From contig NZ_RFLX01000002.1 in assembly GCF_003696345.1 (NCBI RefSeq), forward strand, positions 434,001 through 498,000: a stretch of DNA of 64,000 nucleotides. Reading direction: 5' to 3'. A program made the translations under genes and the position numbers. The notes beneath the pieces were generated by a model, which had not been told where the DNA came from, made no database searches, and was given only the letters and a program-made list of their open reading frames with translations. Of this stretch, positions 51,766-60,185 are shown piece by piece. Each line of letters opens with the position of its first letter. The first letter of the stretch is position 1. Origin of the DNA: Teichococcus wenyumeiae (lineage in GTDB: Bacteria; Pseudomonadota; Alphaproteobacteria; Acetobacterales; Acetobacteraceae).

Positions 51766-52725
51766 TCAGCGGTGCAGTTCCGCGACCTGGGCGGTGCCCG
51801 GCGCGGTCGCGGTTGCCTCAGACGCCACCTTGGCCGGAGCCGGGGCCACGCCGTTCTCGGCCATGAAGCGCGTCTTCGCATCCGCCAGCCAGGTCTCGTA
51901 TTCGGCCTGGGGCACTGCCTTCACAACAATCGGCATGAACCAATGGTTCTGGCCGCAGATCTGATTGCACTGGCCATAGAAGGTGCCCGGCCGGTCGGCG
52001 CGGAACCACGTCTCCAGCGTACGGCCGGGGATGGTGTACTTCTGCACGCCGAGGCTCGGCACGAAGAAGGAATGGATCACGTCCTGGCCGGTGGTCAGCA
52101 CCCGGATGTTCTTGCCCACCGGGATCACCAGGGGGTTGTCCACGTCCAGGTTGCGCAGCTGGCCCGGCTTCAGGTCGGCATCCGCGATCGGGTAGCTGTC
52201 GAAGGCCAGGTTGCCGGCGTCAGGGTAAGCGTAGTGCCAGTACCACTGGCGGCCCGTGACATTGATCGTCATCTCCGGGTCCACAGCCCGGTCCTCATAG
52301 TAGATGAGGCGGAAGGAGGGGATGGCGATCACGATCAGGATCAGCACCGGCACCACGGTCCAGGCCACTTCCAGCACCGTGTTGTGGCTGGTGCGCGAGG
52401 GCACGGCGTTGGCCGCGGCCCGGAAGCGCCACATCACATAGGCCAGCAGCACGCCGACAAAGGCGGTGATGGCCACGATGATCCAGAGCACGAGCTGGTT
52501 GAAGTCGTGGATGGCTTCCTTCACCGGCCCGGCCGCCGGCTGCAAATTGACGCCCCAGTTCTGCGGCGCAATCACTTCCGCCGCCGTCTGGGCGCCCTGT
52601 GCCAATGCCGGCGCCGAGGTCATGCCCAGCGCCAGCGCCAAGGCCAGCCCGGCCAACGCGGAACCCCCCGCGAGCCGCGAAACGATCGTCCGCCGCATTC
52701 CCAATCCCGTCCGTCCGTTCTTCAT
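51766..52725 (-). CDS. ctaC: Cytochrome c oxidase subunit II
   Basis: The 319-residue protein has a signal peptide (cleavage after ALAQ, about residue 43), two helices (about 75-100 and 120-140), and a cupredoxin domain with the CuA site GQCNQICGQNHWFM and the SFFVPSLGVQKYTIPG electron-entry loop. It heads the operon; no gene lies in the 246 bases upstream, which presumably hold the promoter. Confidence 0.97.
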   Translation of the reverse strand: MKNGRTGLGMRRTIVSRLAGGSALAGLALALALGMTSAPALAQGAQTAAEVIAPQNWGVNLQPAAGPVKEAIHDFNQLVLWIIVAITAFVGVLLAYVMWRFRAAANAVPSRTSHNTVLEVAWTVVPVLILIVIAIPSFRLIYYEDRAVDPEMTINVTGRQWYWHYAYPDAGNLAFDSYPIADADLKPGQLRNLDVDNPLVIPVGKNIRVLTTGQDVIHSFFVPSLGVQKYTIPGRTLETWFRADRPGTFYGQCNQICGQNHWFMPIVVKAVPQAEYETWLADAKTRFMAENGVAPAPAKVASEATATAPGTAQVAELHR

Positions 52726-52971
52726 GCGTCCGCCGTCCCACGCACCCCAGGCCGGGGTAAGCGTGACTGCGCCACGCGCCGCCCCGAATCGTATGCCAGG
52801 CGCACCGCGCAACCCAGCCCCCGGTACTCCTCCCCTGCGAGAGGGGGAGCCCAGGCTTCCGCCGGACCATAGTCGCGCGCCCCACCACCGCACAAGTCAG
52901 CGGGGCGCCGGGCATCCGTTGAACCTTCGTTCCGGGGGCTTTTTTGCGCCGAATCCGGGGCGCCGGGCGGG

Positions 52972-53331
52972 CTAGGGCGAGGCTGGCGGCGCCGACTCGC
53001 CTTCCGCCTCGCCTTCCGCGACATGATCCACCATGTCGGAGAGCATCGAGCGGATGTGGCCGTCGGTGACGGCGTAGAGCACCTGGCGGCCGCGCCGCTC
53101 CGCCTGCAGCAGCCGCGCCGCGCGCAGCAGGCGCAGGTGGTGGGAGGCGAGAGAGGCGGAAATGCCGATGCGCTCGGCCATCTCGCCCACCGGCGATGGC
53201 TCGGCCAGGCAGGCCAGGATGATGCGCAGCCGCGTCGGGTCGCTCATCAGCCAGAACATGCCGGCCAGCTCGACGACCTCGTCGTCGCCGACACGGGAGG
53301 TGGAGGCGCGGCCGGGCGAGGGCCGCGCCAC
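52972..53331 (-). CDS. ArsR family transcriptional regulator
   Basis: The 119-residue protein has the winged-helix core: MSDPTRLRIILACLAEP, ERIGISASLASHHLRLLRAARLLQAERRGRQVLY. No ELCVCDL metal site is visible, so the signal may not be a metal. It begins one base after the stop of the upstream methyltransferase gene, so the pair is probably co-transcribed, as in many ArsR/methyltransferase pairs. Confidence 0.93.
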   Translation of the reverse strand: MARPSPGRASTSRVGDDEVVELAGMFWLMSDPTRLRIILACLAEPSPVGEMAERIGISASLASHHLRLLRAARLLQAERRGRQVLYAVTDGHIRSMLSDMVDHVAEGEAEGESAPPASP

Positions 53332-53332
53332 G

Positions 53333-54061
53333 TCAGGCGGCGGCGGCCGGCGTGGCGGCGGCCCCGCCCGCCGGGGCGTTGCGCACCTGCACCAGCGTGA
53401 AGAGCCCGCCGGGCTGGCAGGGCTCGACGGCGTCGAGCTGCACGGCGGCGGGGTCCAGCAGGTCGGTCAGCGCGAAATCCGGGTGCCAGCCCAGGATGCG
53501 GGAGAGCGGCGCCATGGCGCGCTCCACCCACCAGCGGGGCCCGGCCTCGGCGGCGAAATGGTTCACGAAGAGCAGGTGGCCGCCCGGGCGCACCACGCGG
53601 CGCATCTCGGCGAAGAGGGCCTTGGCGTCCGGCACAACAGAGGCGGTGAACATGGCCACCGCGATGTCGAAGGAGCCGTCGCGGAAGGCCATCTTCTCCG
53701 CGTCCATCTCCAGCAGCCCTTCCACATGGGAAAGACGCTCGGCGCGGACGCGCTCATCGGCCTTCATCAACATCTCGCGCGACAGGTCGATGCCCACCAC
53801 GCGCTTGTCCCGGTTGTAGCGCGGCAGCGCCAGGCCGGTGCCGACGCCGACCTCCAGCACCCGCGTGCCGGGCAGGCGGTTGACCGCCGCGACGGCCCGG
53901 CGGCGCCCAAAGGCGGAAACGCCGCCGAAGACCGCGTCGTAGACGCCGGCCCAGCGACGATAGGCATCCCGTACGGATGCGGCATCCAGCGCCGCGCGGG
54001 GGTGATCCCGCAGTGTCGCCTCGGCCGTCTGGTTTCGGGGTGCCTCTATGATGCTGGCCAT
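53333..54061 (-). CDS. Class I SAM-dependent methyltransferase (PmtA-like)
   Basis: The 242-residue protein has the SAM motif I VLEVGVGTGLALP (residues 68-80), IDLSREMLMKAD and the FDIAVAMFTASVVPDA motif II region. The opening VRDAYRRWAGVYDAVFG is shared with bacterial phosphatidylethanolamine N-methyltransferases, so membrane lipid methylation is plausible. The ATG at 54061 is where homology starts. It is followed immediately by an ArsR gene. Confidence 0.85.
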   Translation of the reverse strand: MASIIEAPRNQTAEATLRDHPRAALDAASVRDAYRRWAGVYDAVFGGVSAFGRRRAVAAVNRLPGTRVLEVGVGTGLALPRYNRDKRVVGIDLSREMLMKADERVRAERLSHVEGLLEMDAEKMAFRDGSFDIAVAMFTASVVPDAKALFAEMRRVVRPGGHLLFVNHFAAEAGPRWWVERAMAPLSRILGWHPDFALTDLLDPAAVQLDAVEPCQPGGLFTLVQVRNAPAGGAAATPAAAA

Positions 54062-54189
54062 ACCTTGTCCTCGCGCCGGCCATCCGCTAGCGCCTGCGGC
54101 CCCCGGTGGCAAGTGCTCGCGCGAGCGGCCCTGAGGCGTTTCCGCCTCCGCGCCCGGCCCTGCCGCAGGCCTTCCGGGACGGCCGTCGG

Positions 54190-55104
54190 TCATGCTGTTC
54201 GTCCTCCCTTCCTCCGGACAGGCCATGCCACCAGCAGCCCGCCGCCGGCAATGATCGCCGCGCCGGAGAGCGTGATGCCATCCGGCTTCTGCCCGAATAC
54301 AACCGCCGAAGCGATCAGGGCCCAGAGAAGTTGCGAATACATGACGGGGGCGAGAAGGCTGGCCGGCAGGCGGGTGAAGGCCAGCACCAGCAGCCCGTGC
54401 CCCGCCGCCCCCAGCGCACCCAGGGAGATCAGCCCCAGCCAGACCCAGCCGGCGGGAATCGGCCCCGCCGTGCCGGGCCATTGCCAGATGAAGGGCTGCG
54501 CCAGCGCCAGCAGCAGGGCCCCGGCCACGCCCGTATGCAGGATGGTGGTGCGCGGGTCGTCGATCACCGCCAGCCGCCGCGTCAGGATCTGGTAGACGCT
54601 GAAGAGCGCGGCGTTGCAGAGCGGCAGCATGATGGCCCAGTGCGGCGCCGCGCCGCCGGTCAGGAAGGGCGGCCGCAGCGTCACCAGCACCCCCAGCAGC
54701 CCGATGCCCACGCCCAGCCAGCGGCGCCAGTCCACGCTTTCCCGCAGCCAGACGGCGGCGAGGATGACGGTGAGCAGCGGCGAGGCGAAGCCCACCGCCG
54801 TGGCATCGGCCAGCGGGATATAGGCCAGGGCGCCCACGAAGAAGAGGCTGCCGGCCAGCAGGCAGAGGCTGCGCAGCATCTGCAGCCAGGGGGCGCGGGA
54901 GCGCCAGGGCAGGCTGCCGGTCAGCACCCGGATGGCCAGCGCCACGAAGAGGACGTGGAAGACGAAGCGGACAAAGACCACCTGCCCCACCGGGTAATGC
55001 GCCACCAGCAGCTTGCCGGTGGTGTCCATCGTCACGAAGAAGACCAGGGCGACGAGGGTGAGGGCGATACCGGTGAAGGTGGCGGGCATGTCGGCGCCGA
55101 TCAT
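54190..55104 (-). CDS. EamA/DMT family permease
   Basis: The 304-residue protein is polytopic, with two EamA repeats (TGIALTLVALVFFVTMDTTG; LPLCNAALFSVYQILTRR) and the conserved PLLTVILAAVWLRES turn. The substrate is unknown; this subtype resembles S-adenosylmethionine or drug exporters. It lies 128 bases upstream of the methyltransferase gene on the same strand, with no close coupling. Confidence 0.9.
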   Translation of the reverse strand: MIGADMPATFTGIALTLVALVFFVTMDTTGKLLVAHYPVGQVVFVRFVFHVLFVALAIRVLTGSLPWRSRAPWLQMLRSLCLLAGSLFFVGALAYIPLADATAVGFASPLLTVILAAVWLRESVDWRRWLGVGIGLLGVLVTLRPPFLTGGAAPHWAIMLPLCNAALFSVYQILTRRLAVIDDPRTTILHTGVAGALLLALAQPFIWQWPGTAGPIPAGWVWLGLISLGALGAAGHGLLVLAFTRLPASLLAPVMYSQLLWALIASAVVFGQKPDGITLSGAAIIAGGGLLVAWPVRRKGGRTA

Positions 55105-55178
55105 GGCACCGCCACCGCCCGGCGCCAGTGCGCCGGGCCGGTTTTTCGCGGCGCTTCCGCTTTATTCCGGCAGGGGTC

Positions 55179-55898
55179 TCAGGAGCGGGGGCGCAGCAGC
55201 ACCTCGGCCTGGGCCGTGGCAGTGACCGTCACCTCCTCAGGCGCGCTGGCGGGCGGCGGGGCGGCGGCGGCGGACTGGGCGCGCATCGCCATGGCCATGC
55301 GCGGCATCGGCGCCTCCGGCGTATCAACGGAAAGGCTGCGGATGCCAGCCACCTCCATGCCCAGTTGCTCCGCCACAGCCGCGGCGCGGGCGCGCAGCGC
55401 CTCGATGGCCAGGCGCCCGGCCTCCTGCCGCGCCGCGCGGGCAGCCTCGGGCGAGAGGCTCCAGGCCATGCCATCCATCAGCAGCCCGTCACCCTGCAGC
55501 GTGCCGGCCAGTTCCAGCGCGGGGGTGGCCTGGGTGGCGCGCAGCGACAGGCCCTGGCTGGCGGTCCATTCGCGCGATTCGCCGTCGCGGTTGGTCCAGT
55601 AGCCGCCGGTGGTGGCGCGCACCTCGGCCACGCCGCCTGCCTTGGCCAGGGCGGCCTGCACCATGCGGTTCACCTGCGCCTGCACCGTGGCTGCGTCCCG
55701 CCCGCGCGCCTCGGCCCGCAGGTTCAGGCGCAGCTCGTCCGGGGCACGGGTCACCTCTCCGGTCTCGCTCAGGCGCAGCAGCGTGGTCTCGGCACGGGCG
55801 GAGGCAGGGGCCGCGGGCTGCGCCGGCACGGGCTGGGCGGCCAGGGGGCCGGCCGCCGACAGGGCCAGCAGGGCAACAAGGGTGAGGCGGCGCGGCAT
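55179..55898 (-). CDS. SIMPL domain-containing exported protein (YggE-like)
   Basis: The 239-residue protein starts MPRRLTLVALLALSAAG (signal peptide) and has the SIMPL/YggE pattern: ISL-like strand replaced by LRLSETGEVTRAPDELRLNL, VNRMVQAALAKAGG, TGGYWTNRDGE and ARQEAGRLAIEALRARA. The role is unknown, possibly oxidative stress. ATG 55898 has GGGAG seven bases away; ATG 55904 is closer than usual. Confidence 0.88.
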   Translation of the reverse strand: MPRRLTLVALLALSAAGPLAAQPVPAQPAAPASARAETTLLRLSETGEVTRAPDELRLNLRAEARGRDAATVQAQVNRMVQAALAKAGGVAEVRATTGGYWTNRDGESREWTASQGLSLRATQATPALELAGTLQGDGLLMDGMAWSLSPEAARAARQEAGRLAIEALRARAAAVAEQLGMEVAGIRSLSVDTPEAPMPRMAMAMRAQSAAAAPPPASAPEEVTVTATAQAEVLLRPRS

Positions 55899-56009
55899 GG
55901 GCATACTCCCGGTAGCGGTGAATGCGTTTCCATGTTTGTCTGCAGAGCCGAAGGTTGAAGGGGGCACCCGTTGAAGCCCCCTGCCGCCCAGCCTAGCTAG
56001 GCCGTATCC

Positions 56010-56945
56010 ATGACCCAGACAGACCGTCTCCCTGATCTGAACCTCCTCCGCCTCTTCGTTGCGCTGATGGAAGAACGCCATGTGACGCGGGCGGGCGAGC
56101 GGCTGTTCCTGTCCCAGCCCGCCGCCTCGGGCGGGTTGCGGCGGCTGCGGGAACACCTTCACGATGAATTGCTGGTGCGTGAGGGCCAGGTGCTGCGCCC
56201 CACGCCCCGCGCCGAGGAACTCTACGCCGCCATCGCGCCGCTGCTGGAGCAGATGGCGGATGCCATCGCCTCCGCCACACCCTTCGACCCCGCCACCGAC
56301 CACCGCACCTTCGTGCTGGGCTGCAGCGACGCCATCGCCTTTGCCGTGCTGCCGCCGCTGCTGGCGCGCATCCGCAGCGTGGCGCCGGGCTGTTCCCTGG
56401 CCATCCGGCTGGGCGACCACCACAGCCTGCCGGCGCTGCTGACCAGCGGCGAGATCGATGTCGCCCTGGGCTATCTGGGGGACGACCTGCCGGCCAATGC
56501 GCGGATGCGCGTGCTCGGCTATTCCTCCTGGGTCGTGCTGCGCGATGCCAGCACCGGCTCGGTCGCCAGCCTCGACGACTATTGCGCCCGGCCGCATGCG
56601 CTGATCTCGGCGCGCGGCCACCTGGAAGGCAATGTGGACGCGCTGCTGCGCAGCGAGGGGCGGCAGCGCCGGGTGGTGCTGGGGCTCAGCTCCTTTTCCC
56701 TGCTGGCGGCCGCCCTGCCGGGGACGGAGCTGGTGGCGACGGTGCCGGAATATGTCGGCCGCCGCCTGGCGCAGCGCGGCGGGCTGCTGCTGGAAGCGCC
56801 GCCCATCGCCCCCTCCCCCACCGCCACCGCCCTGGCCTGGAACGGCTCCCGCGACCGCGACCCGGGCGAGCGCTGGTTCCGGGGCGAGGTGGTGAGCGCC
56901 ATCCTGGAGCTGATCGCGCGCGGCAAGGGCAAGGAAGCGGCTTAG
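56010..56945 (+). CDS. LysR family transcriptional regulator
   Basis: The 311-residue protein has an N-terminal HTH (DLNLLRLFVALMEERHVTRA and LFLSQPAASGGLRRLREHL) and a type 2 periplasmic-binding-like effector domain (FVLGCSDAIAFAVLPPLLAR). The subtype looks like NodD/PcpR-type. It is divergent from the SIMPL gene (intergenic 111 bases) and could regulate it; no operator was identified. Confidence 0.93.
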   Translation: MTQTDRLPDLNLLRLFVALMEERHVTRAGERLFLSQPAASGGLRRLREHLHDELLVREGQVLRPTPRAEELYAAIAPLLEQMADAIASATPFDPATDHRTFVLGCSDAIAFAVLPPLLARIRSVAPGCSLAIRLGDHHSLPALLTSGEIDVALGYLGDDLPANARMRVLGYSSWVVLRDASTGSVASLDDYCARPHALISARGHLEGNVDALLRSEGRQRRVVLGLSSFSLLAAALPGTELVATVPEYVGRRLAQRGGLLLEAPPIAPSPTATALAWNGSRDRDPGERWFRGEVVSAILELIARGKGKEAA

Positions 56946-57019
56946 GCCCGGATGTAACGCCCGGCCTTGTGTCCGCGGGGGATATTCCTCCACCTCACCG
57001 CATCAGCTAAGCATGCGCC

Positions 57020-57700
57020 ATGCAGCGCGTGATCCGTATTCTGGTGCTTGTTCTGATCCTGGGCCTCGGCGGCCTGTGGGGCAGTGCGTGGTTCGGCCGC
57101 GAGGCCGGGGAGCCGTTGGGCCATTCCTTCATGCGCCAGATCGCGGCGCTGACCGGGCGGGAGACCGCCCCGCCGGCGCCCGCCACCGGCATCCAGCTGC
57201 CGGCCGGCATGAACATGGGCGGCGCCTTCACCATGCTGGACCAGGATGGCCGCACCGTCACCCAGGGTGACTTCGGCGGCAAGCTGCTGGTGGGCTATTT
57301 CGGCTATACCTTCTGCCCCGATGTCTGCCCCACCGAGCTGGGCGCCATCGCCGCCGCCATGGACCTGCTGACCCCCGCCGAGGCGGAGCGCGCCACGCCG
57401 CTCTTTGTCACGGTGGACCCGGAGCGGGACACGCCGGAGCAGATGAAGAGCTACGTCTCCAACTTCCACCCGCGCATGGTGGGCCTGACCGGCAGCCAGG
57501 AGCAGGTGGCGGCCATGGCCAAGTCCTTCCGCGTTTTCTACGCCAAGGTGAAGCGGCCGGAGATGAGCGAGTATCTTATGGACCATTCCTCCTTCATCTA
57601 CCTGATCGGCGCCGATGGCCGCGTGCGGGCCCTGCTGCGCCCGCAGTCGCCGCCGGAGGAGATCGCCGCCGCGATCCGCGCGCAGTTGCCGCGCGCCTGA
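57020..57700 (+). CDS. SCO1/SenC copper chaperone
   Basis: The 226-residue protein has an N-terminal anchor (RILVLVLILGLGGLW) and a thioredoxin-like domain with the copper-binding YTFCPDVCPTEL (Cys99, Cys103), VDPERDTPE and the conserved DHSSFIYLI His. It supplies copper to CuA of the oxidase encoded at 50-53 kb. Confidence 0.95.
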   Translation: MQRVIRILVLVLILGLGGLWGSAWFGREAGEPLGHSFMRQIAALTGRETAPPAPATGIQLPAGMNMGGAFTMLDQDGRTVTQGDFGGKLLVGYFGYTFCPDVCPTELGAIAAAMDLLTPAEAERATPLFVTVDPERDTPEQMKSYVSNFHPRMVGLTGSQEQVAAMAKSFRVFYAKVKRPEMSEYLMDHSSFIYLIGADGRVRALLRPQSPPEEIAAAIRAQLPRA

Positions 57701-57786
57701 CGGTTTCGCGCCACCTTACCTTTCGTTCGGCGCGACACGCGCCGCCCCAAGACGACCAGACCAGCCCCTGAGGAGCAAGACGCGAC

Positions 57787-58077
57787 ATGGCCGAGGACGA
57801 GTTCGAGGATCTGGTCGGACGCCCGCCGCCGCGCTCCGCGGTCACGGCGCCAGCCCCGCGCTACACGCGCCGCCTGTCCGACAAGATCCTGATTGCCTTC
57901 CACCAGGCCTGCGACCAAGCGGATTTCGAGGTGGCGGAGGAGCTGCTGCATATCCTGGAGCGGATGCTGACCCGCCGCCCCGTCGCCACCGACACCAACC
58001 GCCGCAAGAACCTGGAAAGCCTGGTGGCGGCGCATGAGCGGCTCTGGCTGCTGCGCCACCCGGACAACGAGGTCTAA
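57787..58077 (+). CDS. Small hypothetical protein, helical
   Basis: The 96-residue protein has a Pro-rich N-terminus and a predicted helical core (LSDKILIAFHQACDQADFEV, EELLHILERML). I do not recognise a named family; similar ones appear in Rhodospirillales. AGGAGC precedes the ATG by about nine bases. It is separate from SCO by 86 bases. Confidence 0.7.
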   Translation: MAEDEFEDLVGRPPPRSAVTAPAPRYTRRLSDKILIAFHQACDQADFEVAEELLHILERMLTRRPVATDTNRRKNLESLVAAHERLWLLRHPDNEV

Positions 58078-58201
58078 CCCCGCGTCGGAGCGTGGGCCGG
58101 GCGAATTTCACGGATAAAGCGGCAAGCCCCCTTCTCCGGGGCGCCTTGACGCACGATCTTGCAGCGTAGTTCCCTTCAGGGAAGCATATGAGGACGCCGC
58201 A

Positions 58202-58834
58202 ATGACCATCCAGCTCGGCCAGACCGCTCCGGATTTCGAGGCACAGACTTCGCAAGGGCCCATCCGCTTCCACGAATGGGCCGGGGATTCCTGGGTGGTG
58301 CTCTTCAGCCACCCCAAGGACTTCACCCCCGTCTGCACCACCGAACTGGGCGAAACGGCGCGGCTGAAGCCGGAATTCGACCGCCGCAACGTCAAGGTCA
58401 TCGGCCTTTCGGTTGATACGCTGGAGCGGCATGAAGGCTGGAACGCCGACATCGCCGAGACCCAGGGCACGCCGGTCAATTTCCCCATGATCTCGGACGA
58501 TGACCGCAAGGTCTCCGGGCTCTATGGCATGATCCATCCGGAGGCCGATCCCTCCGTCACGGTGCGCACCGTCTTCGTCATCGACCCGGCGAAGAAGGTG
58601 CGGCTGATGCTGACCTACCCGCCCTCCACCGGCCGCAACTTCCAGGAAGTGCTGCGGGTGATCGACAGCCTGCAACTGACCGACAAGCACAAGGTGGCGA
58701 CGCCGGTGAACTGGCAGCCGGGCGAGCGCGCCATCATCGTGCCCTCCGTTTCCGACGAGCAGGCCAAGGACCGCTTCCCGCAGGGCTGGGAAGCACAGAA
58801 GCCTTATCTCCGCTGGGTGGAAGTGAAAAACTGA
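58202..58834 (+). CDS. 1-Cys peroxiredoxin (Prx6 family)
   Basis: The 210-residue protein has PVCTTE with the peroxidatic Cys45, SHPKDFTPVC, and the C-terminal dimerisation domain with TYPPSTGRNFQEVLRVIDSL. No resolving Cys is apparent, so it is 1-Cys. It reduces peroxides. The stop overlaps the cysK start (TGATG), giving a coupled pair. Confidence 0.95.
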   Translation: MTIQLGQTAPDFEAQTSQGPIRFHEWAGDSWVVLFSHPKDFTPVCTTELGETARLKPEFDRRNVKVIGLSVDTLERHEGWNADIAETQGTPVNFPMISDDDRKVSGLYGMIHPEADPSVTVRTVFVIDPAKKVRLMLTYPPSTGRNFQEVLRVIDSLQLTDKHKVATPVNWQPGERAIIVPSVSDEQAKDRFPQGWEAQKPYLRWVEVKN

Positions 58835-59844
58835 TGGCCATCGCCGATGGGTTCTGGGGCGCGGTGCTGGACACCCCCCTCATCCGCCTGCACCGCGCCT
58901 CGGAAGCCACGGGCTGCGAGATCCTGGGCAAGGCCGAGTTCATGAACCCCGGCGGCTCGGTCAAGGACCGCGCCGCGCTGGGCATCCTGCAGGATGCGGT
59001 GGCGCGCGGCGTGCTGACGCCGGGCAAGCCGGGCACGGTGGTGGAAGGCACCGCCGGCAATACCGGCATCGGCCTGGCGCTGGCCGCCAATGCACGCGGC
59101 TGGAAGAGCGTGATCGTGGTGCCGGAGACGCAGAGCCGCGAGAAGCTGGACTTCCTGCGCATGATCGGCGCCGACCTGCGGCTGGTGCCGCCTAAGCCCT
59201 ATGCCGACCCCGGCAACTACGTCCATGTCTCCCGCCGCCTGGCGGAGGAGATGGGCGGTGAGGCCGCCGGCGTGCTCTACGCCAACCAGTTCGACAACCC
59301 CGCCAATGGCCGCGCCCATGAGCAGACCACCGGCCCCGAGATCTGGAACCAGACCGGCGGCAAGGTGGATGCCTTCACCTGCGCCTGCGGCACCGGCGGC
59401 ACCCTGGCCGGCGTGGCGCGGGCGCTGAAGGCGAAGAACGACAAGGTCCGCATCGTGCTGGCCGACCCGGAAGGCAGCGGGCTCGACGCCTGGGTCAAGA
59501 CCGGCACGGTGAAGGCCAGCCCGGGCAGCTCTGTCACCGAGGGCATCGGGCAGGCGGCGCGGGCGCCGGGCAACCTGCAGGGCGCGCCGATCGACGACTC
59601 GGTCACCATCCCGGATGCCGAGGCGCTGGAACAGGTCTTCTCCCTGCTGATCGACGAGGGCATCTCGGTGGGCGGCAGCGCCGGGCTGAACGTGGCGGCG
59701 GCCATCCGCGTGGCCAAGGCCATGGGGCCGGGGCATACCGTGGTGACGGTGCTCTGCGATGGCGGCGCGCGCTACCAGTCCAAGCTCTTCAACCCCGCCT
59801 TCCTGCGCGAGAAGGGCCTGCCGGTTCCGTCCTGGCTGGCATGA
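58834..59844 (+). CDS. cysK: Cysteine synthase A family (O-acetylserine sulfhydrylase)
   Basis: The 336-residue PLP enzyme has NPGGSVKDRAA with Lys44 as the PLP lysine, the GTAGNTGIG substrate loop (72-80), and the CGTGGTLAGVAR phosphate loop. It makes cysteine from O-acetylserine and sulfide, or is a close homologue such as a cystathionine synthase. Coupling to the peroxiredoxin suggests thiol homeostasis. Confidence 0.9.
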   Translation: MAIADGFWGAVLDTPLIRLHRASEATGCEILGKAEFMNPGGSVKDRAALGILQDAVARGVLTPGKPGTVVEGTAGNTGIGLALAANARGWKSVIVVPETQSREKLDFLRMIGADLRLVPPKPYADPGNYVHVSRRLAEEMGGEAAGVLYANQFDNPANGRAHEQTTGPEIWNQTGGKVDAFTCACGTGGTLAGVARALKAKNDKVRIVLADPEGSGLDAWVKTGTVKASPGSSVTEGIGQAARAPGNLQGAPIDDSVTIPDAEALEQVFSLLIDEGISVGGSAGLNVAAAIRVAKAMGPGHTVVTVLCDGGARYQSKLFNPAFLREKGLPVPSWLA

Positions 59845-59849
59845 CGGAT

Positions 59850-59922
59850 GGCCGGGGCCAGAGGGGGCGCCGCCCCCTCTGGACACCCCTGCTGGGGTGA
59901 CAGGGTCACCCCAGACCCCGCC
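59850..59922 (+). repeat. REP-like two-hairpin element, copy C
   Basis: It has the GGCCGGGGCCAGAGGGGG opening, a GCCCCCTCT pair, TGGACACCCCTGC, TGGGGTGA/TCACCCCA around CAGGG, then GACCCCGCC. Starting five bases after the cysK stop, it is followed by an inverted copy D at 60046. The 123 bases between C and D are AT/GC mixed and hold no ORF I can support. Confidence 0.75.
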
Positions 59923-60045
59923 GGTTGTTGTGGCGCGACGTTCAGTTCCCCAGCCGCGCGCCTAATAAAAATTTTCCTGCCTGTGGGGCCGATGCCCAGA
60001 CCTGTCGCCTCCGGCTTCCCGCTGAGGAACAAGACTCAAATGGAT

Positions 60046-60106
60046 GGCGGGGTCTGGGGAGACCCAGTCTCCCCAGCGGGGGTCCAGGGGGCAGCGCCCC
60101 CTGGCC
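60046..60106 (-). repeat. REP-like two-hairpin element, copy D (inverted relative to C)
   Basis: On the minus strand it reads GGCCAGGGGGC, GCTGCCCCCTGG, ACCCCCGCTGGGGAGA, TCTCCCCAGACCCCGCC. The stems differ from copy C by compensating changes (GGGGAGA/TCTCCCC versus GGGGTGA/TCACCCC), as expected for a structure kept by selection or copying. It lies about 80 bases before the ThDP enzyme gene. Confidence 0.75.
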
Positions 60107-60185
60107 TGTCCTACCCCCCTTTCCTGAATCCGGCTTTGGCTTCACCTTCTCCGCCTCACGAACCGACCTAGAGGGGAAACGACCG

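Noticed and set aside
52925-52971. A T6 run and GC hairpin beside the ArsR stop taken as a terminator
   Set aside because: On the ArsR strand the run is A, not T, after the hairpin, and on the other strand the T-run precedes the stem, so neither order is a valid intrinsic terminator.
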